DNA of 64,000 nt from CAYRHJ01 sp964424105 (GTDB lineage Bacteria > Planctomycetota > Phycisphaerae > UBA1845), in NCBI GenBank assembly GCA_964424105.1, contig CAYRHJ010000032.1:62001-126000 (forward strand). Reading direction: 5' to 3'. The position numbers and the translations under genes are program-made. Shown in pieces: positions 53,492-62,135 of this stretch. Every line of letters starts with the position of its first letter. Position 1 is the stretch's first letter. The notes beneath the pieces were generated by a model that did not search any database, was not told the DNA's origin, and saw only the letters and a program-made list of their open reading frames with translations.

Positions 53492-54291
53492 GTCGAATCC
53501 TTCTGGGCGACAAAAGCGGTGACGACACCAAACGTCATTTCATGCGCCGTGGTGGTTCCAAAGCCGGCGGCCCGCAATCGCGCGATCAGATCGAACGATG
53601 CGACGAAGGACTCGACCGATTTCGGCAGATAGCGGTAGGCACCGGTTCGATCACCGCTCAGCCACGAGGCCCCACGGGGCATGATTCTCGTCGCGTAAAT
53701 TCTATAAAGCCGTTGCCAGATGGGACGCCTGGGAATCGTGAATTCGAGGATCACCGCACGTCCCTCCGGTCGCAGAACGCGGTGCATCTCGGCCAATCCC
53801 ATATCGAGATTCTGAAGATTGCGAACACCGAATGCGCACGAAACGATCGAAAACGACGCGTCAACAAACGGGAGCCGCTGGGCGTCAGACAAGACCCATG
53901 AAACGGTCTTGCGGTTCGGGTCGGCCTGCAAGCCGCCGGGCGGTCTCCCGGCGTCTCGACGCGCAGCCAATTGCAACATCCCTGGCGAAAAATCGCAACC
54001 AACAACCGCCCGTGGCGCACTCTCCGCCGCCAAGAACGCCCTGGCGAAATCGCCCGTCCCGCAGGCTACGTCCAGCACGCGGTCGGTCGAACGGGTGCCC
54101 ACCAACTCAACAGAGCGCTGCCGCCAAACCCGATCCCGACCGCCACTGAATAATGAATTGACTCGCTCGTACGTCGGGGCGATCGCGTCAAACATGCGCC
54201 GGACACGCATGGCTTTGTCGGACTGCTCATGCGGATTTGCGAGACGAGTCTCGTTCCAGAGCACCGTTTCACGCTTCGCCGTTGGCTTCAT
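53488..54291 (-). CDS. menG: demethylmenaquinone methyltransferase
   Basis: A 267-residue UbiE/MenG-type methyltransferase that methylates the quinone ring. RMFDAIAPTYERVNSLFSGG is the N-terminal signature, VLDVACGTGDFARAF binds SAM, and GCDFSPGMLQLA, AQRLPFVDASFSIVSCAFGV, RNLQNLDMGLAEMHRVLRPE and YRYLPKSVESF are the classic motifs. Its last base pairs overlap the start of the TPR membrane gene. ubiX and ubiA follow in the same direction, so this unit carries several late quinone steps. Confidence 0.94.
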   Translation of the reverse strand: MKPTAKRETVLWNETRLANPHEQSDKAMRVRRMFDAIAPTYERVNSLFSGGRDRVWRQRSVELVGTRSTDRVLDVACGTGDFARAFLAAESAPRAVVGCDFSPGMLQLAARRDAGRPPGGLQADPNRKTVSWVLSDAQRLPFVDASFSIVSCAFGVRNLQNLDMGLAEMHRVLRPEGRAVILEFTIPRRPIWQRLYRIYATRIMPRGASWLSGDRTGAYRYLPKSVESFVASFDLIARLRAAGFGTTTAHEMTFGVVTAFVAQKDST

Positions 54292-54359
54292 ACGAATCGG
54301 CCGATCGCCGCCGACGGCGGGCAGCGTCGCGCGCCGACCCGGCGATTCGACCGGATCAC

Positions 54360-54977
54360 TTATTTGCTCCTTGCGGCATCGAGCCTCTTTTGCACGTCAG
54401 CCCAATGGACGACGCTCCAAAACGCCGCGATGTAGTCGGGCCGGCGGTTTTGATATTTCAAGTAGTAGGCATGTTCCCAAACGTCCAGACCAAGCAGCGG
54501 CTTGAGACCCTGCGTCAGGGGGCTGTCTTGGTTGGGAAAATCCTTCACGACCAGTTTGCCCGAGCCGTCGAGACACAACCACGCCCATCCGCTGCCGAAT
54601 CGCCCCGCCGCGGCGGCGGCAAACTTCGTCTTGAATTCTTCGAAACTGCCGAACGCACCCTTGATGGCATCGGCGATGCCGCCGGACGGTTGCCCGCCGC
54701 CCTTGGGGCTCAGATTATTCCAGAATATCGTGTGATTCAGATGCCCGCCGCCGTGATTATTGACCGCGCCGCGAATCGCCTCCGGCACGCTGCTCAATTG
54801 GCTGAGCAAATCTTCGATGGGCTTGGCTTGTAAATCAGCATGTCCGGCGAGGGCATCGTTAAGCTTGGCGACATAGGCGGCATGATGCTTGTCATGATGG
54901 ATTTCCATCGTCTTGGCATCAAGATGCGGCTCCAGCGCCGCGAATTCATACGGTAACGGGGGAACTACGTGCGGCAT
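54360..54977 (-). CDS. sodA: superoxide dismutase, Fe/Mn family
   Basis: A 205-residue cytoplasmic enzyme that dismutes superoxide. The metal ligands are H in EIHHDKHHAAYV, H in GHLNHTIFW, and D and H in LDVWEHAYYLKYQNRRPDYI. The GGGHLNHTIFWNNLSP stretch, with glycine in the second-sphere position, favours Mn over Fe, but metal choice is not certain from this. The length is normal. It is cytosolic, with no signal peptide. It diverges from the formyltransferase gene across a 212-base gap that must hold both promoters. Confidence 0.95.
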   Translation of the reverse strand: MPHVVPPLPYEFAALEPHLDAKTMEIHHDKHHAAYVAKLNDALAGHADLQAKPIEDLLSQLSSVPEAIRGAVNNHGGGHLNHTIFWNNLSPKGGGQPSGGIADAIKGAFGSFEEFKTKFAAAAAGRFGSGWAWLCLDGSGKLVVKDFPNQDSPLTQGLKPLLGLDVWEHAYYLKYQNRRPDYIAAFWSVVHWADVQKRLDAARSK

Positions 54978-55189
54978 CGAAATCTCCTAATCCATGGACC
55001 CTGAATTTCAGGTCGTTTGTTTTCGTTGCGTGCGAATCAGCCTAATTGGCCACTGTAACAGCGTCAACCGACGGCGGGCCGCCTCCGAATTTATGTCGAG
55101 CGAATTCTTCCCGCGCCGATACAACGATATTGTAACGTGCGAGCCGCGATTTGTCCCACGCGGTTTAGGTGTGGTTTGGAAGTGCCTGA

Positions 55190-56008
55190 ATGAGCCTGCG
55201 AGTAGGGATTCTGACCGGCCGAGACGTTCGACACCGATATTTCGTCCATGCGCTGGCCCAGCGCTTTGACGTGGTGACGGTCGGGTATCAGAACACCGGC
55301 TATGTTCCTGCGGACGTGGCTGATCGTGACGGCGTCGATCCTAAAACCGCCGCCCTCGTTCGCCGTCATTTTGCCGAACGTGACTTTCAAGAATTGACAT
55401 TTTTCGGTCATGCAGCCGAAGAACGACACAGCACTCCACAATGCACGGTTCGGGGGCTGACTCGCGAGTCTTTGAATTCGGCTGAAACCGTGGCTTGGTT
55501 GGGCGACGCCCGCGTCGACGTCGTGGTCGTTTACGGAACGGACCTCATCAAGCCGCCCTTGCTCGATCGCTTCGCTGGCCGATTGATCAACATGCACCTG
55601 GGTTTGTCGCCCTATTATCGCGGGACGGCAACGAACTTCTATCCGCTGGTGAACGGAGAACCGGAGTACGTGGGGGCGACGGTTCATTTGATCGATGCGG
55701 GAATCGACACCGGTCCGATCCTGCATCAAGTCCGGCCCGACATCACCGCCGATGACATGCCCCACACGGTGGGTTGCAAAGCCATCGTGGCTGGCGTCAA
55801 GAAAGTGCTGAAATCGCTGCGCGAGTTCGAAACCGGCGATCTGGTTCCCGTTGGTCAATGGCCCGTCGAACACCCGCGCCTATATCTTCGCCGTGATTAT
55901 CAACCCAGCCACGTGGTCAGGCTATACGAGCGAATCGACGAGGGTTTGATTCCCCGCTACGTTGAACGGCGGGCCACGGCGGAAGCGTCCGTGCGAATCG
56001 TGCCCTAG
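55190..56008 (+). CDS. formyltransferase-family protein
   Basis: A 272-residue protein with the formyl_trans_N fold. VVVYGTDLIKPPLL, then LINMHLGLSPYYRGTATN with the catalytic asparagine and histidine, and VGATVHLIDAGIDTGPIL with the aspartate, match 10-formyltetrahydrofolate-dependent transferases. It differs from Fmt and PurN in its N-terminal region, which lacks the standard opening, and has no Fmt C-terminal domain. A sugar or other amine N-formyltransferase is likely. The acceptor is unknown, and the neighbours give no hint. Confidence 0.83.
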   Translation: MSLRVGILTGRDVRHRYFVHALAQRFDVVTVGYQNTGYVPADVADRDGVDPKTAALVRRHFAERDFQELTFFGHAAEERHSTPQCTVRGLTRESLNSAETVAWLGDARVDVVVVYGTDLIKPPLLDRFAGRLINMHLGLSPYYRGTATNFYPLVNGEPEYVGATVHLIDAGIDTGPILHQVRPDITADDMPHTVGCKAIVAGVKKVLKSLREFETGDLVPVGQWPVEHPRLYLRRDYQPSHVVRLYERIDEGLIPRYVERRATAEASVRIVP

Positions 56009-56148
56009 AACGTGGTTATTGAGTCTTGAGTCGTGTGATTGACGCGATCAAGGCGGAAACCAGCGAATTCCCACTCTCGCACGGTCGCGGCTCGGACAAG
56101 TTGCGAACGGCGTGGCCATCGACACTCGTGTAAAAGGATGAACCGCGC

Positions 56149-57009
56149 ATGGAAAAGGAGTATAATCCCCGTCAAACTGAATCGACGCCGACCATGCACA
56201 TCGCCGATATCGAACTCGCCCGCAGATTGGAACAGGCTGACGCCGCGGGAGCCGCCGATTTCGCCGCCGCCCACGTCCGCATCAATCCCGAATCGAAGGC
56301 GGATTTCATTTACGCGGGCGGGGGGATCGCCGTTTTCGCCGGTCCGGAGTCGCCGGTCACGCAAGTCATTGGCCTGGGGATGGATGGGCCGATTGATGTG
56401 AAGCCGCTTGATTCAATCGAAGCGTTTTTTCGTCAGCGCAATACGCCCGTCAATATCGAGTGGTGTCCGTTGGCGGATTCGTCCTGGCTCGGCGTTTTGG
56501 CGGACCGGGGATTTCGACTTCGCGACCACGCCAATGCGTTGATATGCCCGCTGGAGACCAAAGCCTGCGGCGCCGCCGATTCCGGTCAACCCGCAGTCCG
56601 GGTTCGCCGAGTGGAGCAATCGGACGTCCACTTGTGGTCGCACGTCGTCGCCCGCGGGTTCTTCGATGACGACGAAGTGCCCCAACCGGTCCTTGACGAC
56701 CTAGCCACCTTCTTTCACATGTCGAATACAACATGCCTATTGGCCGACGTCGACCATCGTCCGGTCGGCGGATGCGTGGTGGCCACTCACCAAGGGGTCG
56801 CGTCGTTGTTTGGCCACGCAACGATTCCCGGTTTTCGCAATCGCGGCGTGCAATCCGCCCTGATCGCGCCGAGCCTGCATCTCGCCGCTGAGACGGGCTG
56901 CGATTTGGCCGTCGCCTTCACGCACCCGGGCAGCACGTCGCAGCGCAACCTCGAGCGACACGGATTTCGCGTGGTGTATACGCGGTCCAAACTGGTTCGT
57001 ATACTCTAA
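56149..57009 (+). CDS. GNAT-family acetyltransferase, two-domain
   Basis: A 286-residue protein. The C-terminal half is a GNAT domain: RVRRVEQSDVHLWSHVVARG opens it, CLLADVDHRPVGGCVVATHQ forms the central strands, and GHATIPGFRNRGVQSALIAP carries the acetyl-CoA loop RNRGVQ. QRNLERHGFRVVYTRSKLV ends it. The N-terminal half (about 1-140) resembles a degenerate second GNAT domain (WLGVLADRGFRLRDHANALI). The substrate is unknown. A fragment of repeat family B (CGCACGGTCGCGGCTCGGAC, near 56077-56098) lies upstream. Confidence 0.82.
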   Translation: MEKEYNPRQTESTPTMHIADIELARRLEQADAAGAADFAAAHVRINPESKADFIYAGGGIAVFAGPESPVTQVIGLGMDGPIDVKPLDSIEAFFRQRNTPVNIEWCPLADSSWLGVLADRGFRLRDHANALICPLETKACGAADSGQPAVRVRRVEQSDVHLWSHVVARGFFDDDEVPQPVLDDLATFFHMSNTTCLLADVDHRPVGGCVVATHQGVASLFGHATIPGFRNRGVQSALIAPSLHLAAETGCDLAVAFTHPGSTSQRNLERHGFRVVYTRSKLVRIL

Positions 57010-57203
57010 CATGCGTTTCGAAGCCCTGTTCGCATCCCGATGCGAACACGAGAGTAGGCGCGGGTCTGAAACTACCGCCCGTTCATGGCCGCGGTCGCAA
57101 GAGGGTGTTCGTCGATTTTGCATGATGCCAACGAGGAATGTCATTTCCTGGAAGACTTTTTTCTCGTCGTGAGCGCGCCAGCCACGGAGAGGTAGCAGGT
57201 GTA

Positions 57204-58874
57204 ATGCCGTTCGCCGATCTTCAATCTTTTATTACCGAACTCGACAGTCGCAGACAATTAAAACGCGTCGGCGCGGAGGTCGATCCCGTGCTGGAGATCG
57301 CCGAGATCGCCGACCGCGTCAGCAAGATGCCGGCGGCTGGTATCGATGACAACGGCCCACCTGCCACCGACCCCATTCATGGCCGACGTGGTGGCCACGC
57401 ACTGCTGTTCGAAAACGTCAAGGGCAGCGACCTGCCCTGTGCGATCAATCTTTTCGGCAGCTATGAACGCATGCGAATCGCCCTGGGGTGTCAGTCATTC
57501 GAGAAGTTGGCCGAGCGGGTTCAGAATCTGGTCAAGCCCGAAATCCCCACCACGCTGATGGCCAAGATGAAGAAGCTGCCCGACCTGGTGAAGGTGGCCG
57601 GCTTTTCACCCAAACACATCAAGTCGGGCATCTGTCAACAAGTGGTGCGGACCGACGACGCCAATTTGTTCGACCTGCCCATCATTCAATGTTGGCCGCT
57701 GGACGGGCGGCGCGAGTTTTTTGAAGAAATTTCGGAACACCGTCACGGTCGTGGGCTGGATGAATCAGCGTCAACTTCAAAACCCGCTGGCCCGATCCCG
57801 CACGGTGGCGGCTCGAATCCGTCGGGCGGCGGTCGATACATCACCTTCGCGGGCATCTATACCAAGGACCCCGGCAACGGCGAGCGAAACGTGGGCATGT
57901 ATCGGGTGCAGGTCTTCGAACCGAAGTTGACGGCTATGCATTGGCATATGCATCACGACGGGCCTCGCCATCACCGCAAATGGAAAGCGCTGGGCAAACC
58001 CATGCCCTTGGCCATCGTGCTGGGCGGCAATTCCGTGTTGCCCTACGCAGCCACTTGCCCCTTGCCGCCCGACGTCAGCGAGCTGCTGTTCGCGGGGTTT
58101 CTGAATGAATCGGGGATCGAGCTGGTACCCTGCAAGACCATCGACATGGAAGTTCCCGCCAACGCGGAGATCGTGATCGAAGGGCATGTGGACCCGGCGG
58201 ACACGATCGTCGAAGGCCCCTTCGGTGATCACACCGGGTTCTATTCCGTTCCTGATCGCTACCCGGTCTTTCGCGTATCAGCCATCACCCATCGTCGCGA
58301 CCCGATTTACCCCACGACCATCGTCGGTTGGCCTCCGCAGGAGGATTACTACCTGGGCAAGGCTACGGAGCGCATTTTCCTGCCGCTGCTGAAGATGATG
58401 ATCCCGGACATCGTCGATTATCACCTGCCCATGTTCGGCGCCTTTCACAACTGCGTGTTCGTCAAAATCGCGAAGTATTATCCGTTTCAAGCCCGGCGGG
58501 TGATGAGCGCGATCTGGGGTGCGGGGCAGATGGCCTTCACGAAGATGGTGGTGGTGTTGGACGAGGACGTAAACGTGCACGATGAACAGGAAGTGTTCTA
58601 CACGATGTGCGCTCACGTCGATTGGCGACGGGATACGGTCGTCGTCGATGGCCCGGTGGATATTTTGGACCACGCAGCGCCTTTTGAAGGGGCTGGTTCG
58701 AAGATCGGCATCGACGCCACCCGCAAAATTTCAGGCGAAGGCACGGTACGACCCTATCCTCCCAAAATCGAAATGTCCAGCGCCATCCGCGACCTCGTCA
58801 CCCGTCGATGGTCTGAATACGGCTTGGATTGTCCGGGCAACACGAATGCGGCTCGACACCCGTCGAAACGTTGA
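57204..58874 (+). CDS. ubiD: UbiD-family prenyl-FMN decarboxylase
   Basis: A 556-residue enzyme that decarboxylates an aromatic or unsaturated acid using prenylated FMN made by UbiX. NVGMYRVQVFEPKLTAMHWH and HHDGPRHHRKW are the prFMN and Mn region. EGPFGDHTGFYSVPDRYPVF, TIVGWPPQEDYYLGKATERI and MSAIWGAGQMAFTKMVVVLD are family hallmarks. In the futalosine route this step follows prenylation by MqnP. GGAGAGG upstream supports ATG 57204. About residues 190-210 (SASTSKPAGPIPHGGGSNPS) form an extra low-complexity insert that matches repeat family B and is not seen in typical UbiD sequences at this place, as far as I recall. Confidence 0.93.
   Translation: MPFADLQSFITELDSRRQLKRVGAEVDPVLEIAEIADRVSKMPAAGIDDNGPPATDPIHGRRGGHALLFENVKGSDLPCAINLFGSYERMRIALGCQSFEKLAERVQNLVKPEIPTTLMAKMKKLPDLVKVAGFSPKHIKSGICQQVVRTDDANLFDLPIIQCWPLDGRREFFEEISEHRHGRGLDESASTSKPAGPIPHGGGSNPSGGGRYITFAGIYTKDPGNGERNVGMYRVQVFEPKLTAMHWHMHHDGPRHHRKWKALGKPMPLAIVLGGNSVLPYAATCPLPPDVSELLFAGFLNESGIELVPCKTIDMEVPANAEIVIEGHVDPADTIVEGPFGDHTGFYSVPDRYPVFRVSAITHRRDPIYPTTIVGWPPQEDYYLGKATERIFLPLLKMMIPDIVDYHLPMFGAFHNCVFVKIAKYYPFQARRVMSAIWGAGQMAFTKMVVVLDEDVNVHDEQEVFYTMCAHVDWRRDTVVVDGPVDILDHAAPFEGAGSKIGIDATRKISGEGTVRPYPPKIEMSSAIRDLVTRRWSEYGLDCPGNTNAARHPSKR
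57790..57830. repeat. family B-like insert inside ubiD
   Basis: GATCCCGCACGGTGGCGGCT, followed by CGAATCCGTCGGGCGGCGG, resembles a shortened family B unit (compare CGCACGGTCGCGGCTCGGAC near 56080). It is in frame and codes IPHGGGSNPSGGG. The match is partial, so the assignment is moderate. Confidence 0.5.
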
Positions 58875-58927
58875 TTGGTTATAAAATGGAGGTATCGTGC
58901 GAGGGCACGCGATCGGTGCAACGAAAT

Positions 58928-59554
58928 TCACGTACCGAACAGTAAGTATTGCCCCGCCGGAGTCATGGACTGCGTGACACCCTGTCGATGGATACGCGGG
59001 TCATCAGGTTTGCGAAACAGCGCCGGCGCGACAAAGCGGCGCAAGTCTTGAAAATCCCACTCCTGCCGCGGCACGTCAGCCCGACTGGAATCTCGAACCG
59101 TCGCCCGGTAACGATCGACGAGGACGCGGGCGGCATACCGATCGCACATGGATTCCTTGCGACGAGGGTTTCGGCCGGACTGCTTGATGAGCCAGTGATA
59201 ATACTCGTGCAAGAGGACGAACAGCACCAACTGCTCCGCGTCGGCAAGTTCGATCGTATAACGCGGTTTCCACCAGGCTGTCGTCGACGAGACCGCGCGG
59301 GCCAAATAGGTTTCCATGACGTAGGGAAAAGTCAACTGTCGGCCCAGATTCACGAACAAACGATTCGTCGCGTAATAGCAGGATCCCGAAAAATCGCTGC
59401 CTCGACTATAGCGAATTCGGATATCCAACCCGTCGGTTGGCCAAGGGTGCACAGCGGAAGTGAACCTGCATTGCAGGGCCGGACCGTCCAGGTGTGTCGT
59501 GTTGGAAAACTTCATGCGCTGGGATCCGCAGGGGACAAGTCGCCCGGCGTTCAT
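58928..59554 (-). CDS. HExxH zinc metalloprotease-like protein
   Basis: A 208-residue soluble protein. VLLHEYYHWLIKQSG is an HExxH zinc-binding helix, and RKESMCDRYAARVLVDRY about 15 residues later supplies the ExxxD-type third ligand helix. That spacing is like zincins of the SprT/Wss1 or IrrE/M78 groups. The N-terminal part (RIRYSRGSDFSGSCYYATNR, then LFVNLGRQL) is the beta layer expected before the helix. SprT-like enzymes degrade DNA-linked proteins, but I cannot prove that role here. It is the last gene of an operon with a XerC/D-type recombinase (ATGA overlap) and a UvrC-like gene. Confidence 0.72.
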   Translation of the reverse strand: MNAGRLVPCGSQRMKFSNTTHLDGPALQCRFTSAVHPWPTDGLDIRIRYSRGSDFSGSCYYATNRLFVNLGRQLTFPYVMETYLARAVSSTTAWWKPRYTIELADAEQLVLFVLLHEYYHWLIKQSGRNPRRKESMCDRYAARVLVDRYRATVRDSSRADVPRQEWDFQDLRRFVAPALFRKPDDPRIHRQGVTQSMTPAGQYLLFGT

Positions 59555-60486
59555 TGACGCGGATGATACTGCCGATGAACTTCCTTCAACCGCGATTCAT
59601 CCACGTGCAGGTAGATTTGCGTGGTGGTGACGTCAACGTGGCCCAATAGCTCCTGCACGGCGCGCAAATCCGCCCCGCCGGCCAACAAGTGCGTGGCGAA
59701 GGAATGTCGCAACGTGTGGGGATGTACGTTTTTGCCCAGCCCGGCCCGCAGGGCGTATTTTTGCACCAGCCGCCAGACATTCGTCCGATCCAGCGGTCGC
59801 CCCGTTCGCGACAGAAACAGCGAATGCCTCGATAAAGGCGACGCCATCGCCGGACGGGCATGTTGCAGATACAACGTCACGGCCAAGATGGCCTTTCGCC
59901 CGATGGGGACGATTCGCTCGCGTCGTCCCTTGCCCAGGCATTTCAGGAAGCCGACTTTCAGATTGAGGTTGTCGAGTGTCGCGCCCGTCGCTTCGCTGAC
60001 CCGCATCCCCGTCGCGTAGAGGAGCTCGAGCAACGCTCGGTCTCGATGAAAATATTCATCCGCGGGGTCGGGTGCGTTTAGAAGCGATTCTATTTGTTCA
60101 TAGCTTACCGTTTCGGGGATGCGATTCCATTTTTTGGGCAGCTCGATCAGCGAGGCCACGTCGCGACGCAAGCACCCGCTTTGATGGTGAAAGCGCAGGA
60201 ACATCTTGATCGCAGCCAAGTGCCGCGCGATCGACGCGGTGGCCAAACCCCGCTGTCGCAGGGCTACCAGATGTTCCGTGACATCTTCGATGTCCAGATT
60301 CGCGGACATTTCGCCGTCAACGGAAACGTCGTTCCAAAAGGCACACAGATCGGATTGATAGGCCGACACCGTGCTGCCGGCGAGGCCGCATTCGACGAAC
60401 AAGTAGTCCAGAAACCGCTTGACGGGTCTGGGCGTCTCCTTCGCGGAGACGGCGTGCACCGTATTGTTGTCGACCACGAATGCCAT
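59551..60486 (-). CDS. xerD: tyrosine recombinase of the XerC/XerD type
   Basis: A protein of 311 residues from ATG 60486 (a GTG at 60546 would give 331). The N-terminal SAM-like core-binding domain (FLDYLFVECGLAGSTVSAYQ) is followed by the catalytic domain. The six key residues are visible: R in YATGMRVSEATG, K in LGKGRRERIVP, HTLRHSFATHLL (H and R), LGHVDVTTTQIY (H and the nucleophile Y). Xer proteins resolve chromosome dimers at dif near the terminus; XerC and XerD cannot be told apart here. No integron or phage context is seen. The stop overlaps the HExxH gene, and the UvrC-like gene lies upstream. Confidence 0.9.
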   Translation of the reverse strand: MAFVVDNNTVHAVSAKETPRPVKRFLDYLFVECGLAGSTVSAYQSDLCAFWNDVSVDGEMSANLDIEDVTEHLVALRQRGLATASIARHLAAIKMFLRFHHQSGCLRRDVASLIELPKKWNRIPETVSYEQIESLLNAPDPADEYFHRDRALLELLYATGMRVSEATGATLDNLNLKVGFLKCLGKGRRERIVPIGRKAILAVTLYLQHARPAMASPLSRHSLFLSRTGRPLDRTNVWRLVQKYALRAGLGKNVHPHTLRHSFATHLLAGGADLRAVQELLGHVDVTTTQIYLHVDESRLKEVHRQYHPRQ

Positions 60487-60560
60487 GCTATTGTCACCCA
60501 ACCCCCCATGACAATCAGCCGCGGATCGGCTGGCTGTTTCAATCACCCTAATGTAGTGAA

Positions 60561-61745
60561 TTAACCGGCGGGGTCAACTGAATTCGGTGTGGGAGAGACG
60601 ATGTCGTTATCGGAACGATTGACGCCAGACCGCCGCCCGCATGAATCCTGTACGCAACGCACAACTTTATCGGGCGTGCAGTCGTCATCGACATATAGGA
60701 ACCGCTGTTTCGATGTCTGGCGCTTCCGAAGAAAATGGCAGACCAGGGCGATGGACTCACTTCGTTGAACGGGGTCCGATGCGAACGGGACCGCGTCGCC
60801 GGAAACACGCGCCAGCCACCCCGGAGCCATTTCAGGGACAAGGCTCGATTCAACAGCCTCACCCGGATCGACGGTACCGTTGGCGACGAAGAACGGCTTG
60901 ACTTGAGTTCGTCGAGGACCGCGTGTTAATACGAGGTACCGAAAATCCAATGCGGTCCGCGCGAGGGGTAGGTGGTTCTGCAACGTCTCCTTCGCACGAT
61001 CGAGCGTCCCGCGAATGCCTGCGGCGCGTTCATATTCACGGCTCCGCGACAAGCCCGCCATGCGATCTTGAAGCTCCGCCAGGCGCGGGGACGTTTCACC
61101 CCGCGCGAACCGGACCGACGCGTCGACCATCGACCGATACTGATCCATGGAGATGGATCCGTTACAGGGAGCGGGGCAGCGACCGATGTCGTAATACGTG
61201 CAGGCCTGCCCGTGGGGAGTCTGCACCAGAACGTGATGATAACGACACAAATCGAACAATTCTTCCAGCAGTTCTACGAAACCTTGGCAGGAACGACGCG
61301 TTGTGAAAGGGCCGATCGCGACGTCCGACACGCGGCTCCATCGCCAATCGCACGTCCATCGAGGGTGGGCGTCATTCGGTTCGACCTGTGCGAACCACAC
61401 CGGGCCAAATCCCAATGTGTCGCGATATTGATCGGGCCAAATTTTGCGGGCGATCTGCCAGTATAGGACAGTCGTCTCGAACCTGGACCAGCCCGGCCTC
61501 CACCGAAGGGTTCGGGTGACGGAGGCCAAGTCGACCCGGCGGCTCGTCTCCGCCGGCGCCTTGCTTTTCGACATGACGGTCCGGCGGATGTTTTGCGTGG
61601 CCAGCAGTTGAATCAGCCGCCCTTGGCCATCCACAAACGCAACGACGCCCCCGTGTGTCGGCAAGCCCCGTGCGCCGTCGTCAAACGATCCGGCGTGAAA
61701 CGGCAGTTGATGTGAAAGGAAATCAGCCGGGTTCATATCGTTCAT
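60561..61745 (-). CDS. UvrC-like protein lacking the endonuclease domain
   Basis: A 394-residue protein that resembles the N-terminal half of excinuclease subunit UvrC. It starts with a degenerate GIY-YIG module (GGVVAFVDGQGRLIQLLATQ, NIRRTV): the GIY and YIG tyrosines are absent, but the arginine and an aligned glutamate (RFETTVLYW) remain. Next are four cysteines, C-x14-C-x7-C-x3-C, in LFDLC...QACTYYDIGRCPAPC, close to the iron-sulfur site of UvrC, and a UVR helix pair (LAELQDRMAGLSRSREYERA). The RNase H-like endonuclease and HhH domains are missing. It may be a nicking-dead accessory protein. The start is ATG 61745, directly after a family A repeat. Confidence 0.75.
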   Translation of the reverse strand: MNDMNPADFLSHQLPFHAGSFDDGARGLPTHGGVVAFVDGQGRLIQLLATQNIRRTVMSKSKAPAETSRRVDLASVTRTLRWRPGWSRFETTVLYWQIARKIWPDQYRDTLGFGPVWFAQVEPNDAHPRWTCDWRWSRVSDVAIGPFTTRRSCQGFVELLEELFDLCRYHHVLVQTPHGQACTYYDIGRCPAPCNGSISMDQYRSMVDASVRFARGETSPRLAELQDRMAGLSRSREYERAAGIRGTLDRAKETLQNHLPLARTALDFRYLVLTRGPRRTQVKPFFVANGTVDPGEAVESSLVPEMAPGWLARVSGDAVPFASDPVQRSESIALVCHFLRKRQTSKQRFLYVDDDCTPDKVVRCVQDSCGRRSGVNRSDNDIVSPTPNSVDPAG

Positions 61746-61751
61746 GCCGTA

Positions 61752-61924
61752 CTGGATTCCGGCGTGCGCCGGAATGACAGACGAGACAGGACCGCACTCG
61801 GCCCCAGGGCCGCACTCGCTCCATGGTATCATCCGGCCCTGCACGGGCGAGTCACGAGTTGGTTTTCATGCGCTCGCGGAAATGCGAAGTGGGTTCCTGG
61901 ACTCCGGCTTTCGCCGGAGTGACG
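61752..61924. repeat. two family A repeats upstream of the UvrC-like gene
   Basis: Copy one at 61752-61779 (ACTGGATTCCGGCGTGCGCC) ends only 7 bases from the UvrC-like start codon. Copy two is at 61896-61924 (CCTGGACTCCGGCTTTCGCC). Between them is GGACCGCACTCGGCCCCAGG, with a tandem GGCCGCACTCG. Translated in frame, copy one would extend the gene by VIPAHAGIQ. The rest of the 317-base gap to tRNA-Ala holds nothing that I recognise. Confidence 0.8.
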
Positions 61925-62062
61925 CTGAATTTCGTCGTGTGTCAAATACAAACGATTTACGCCGGTCACCGAGCGAGGTTGCGGGTCTTCGGAAAGCAAC
62001 GTAGAATCCACCCCTGTCACCGCACCGCCCGCACCGGCGGTTGTAGTGCCCTTGAAATTCAA

Positions 62063-62135
62063 GGGGCCGTAGCTCAGCTGGGAGAGCGCCTGCATGGCAT
62101 GCAGGAGGTCGTGAGTTCGAGTCTCATCGGCTCCA
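62063..62135 (+). tRNA. tRNA-Ala (anticodon GGC)
   Basis: The acceptor GGGGCCG pairs with CGGCTCC (one G-T). The D arm is AGCTCAGCTGGGAGAGC. The anticodon arm CCTGC-ATGGCAT-GCAGG gives GGC, reading GCC and GCU alanine codons. The T arm GTGAGTTCGAGTCTCAT follows, the discriminator is A, and CCA is not encoded. Confidence 0.96.
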
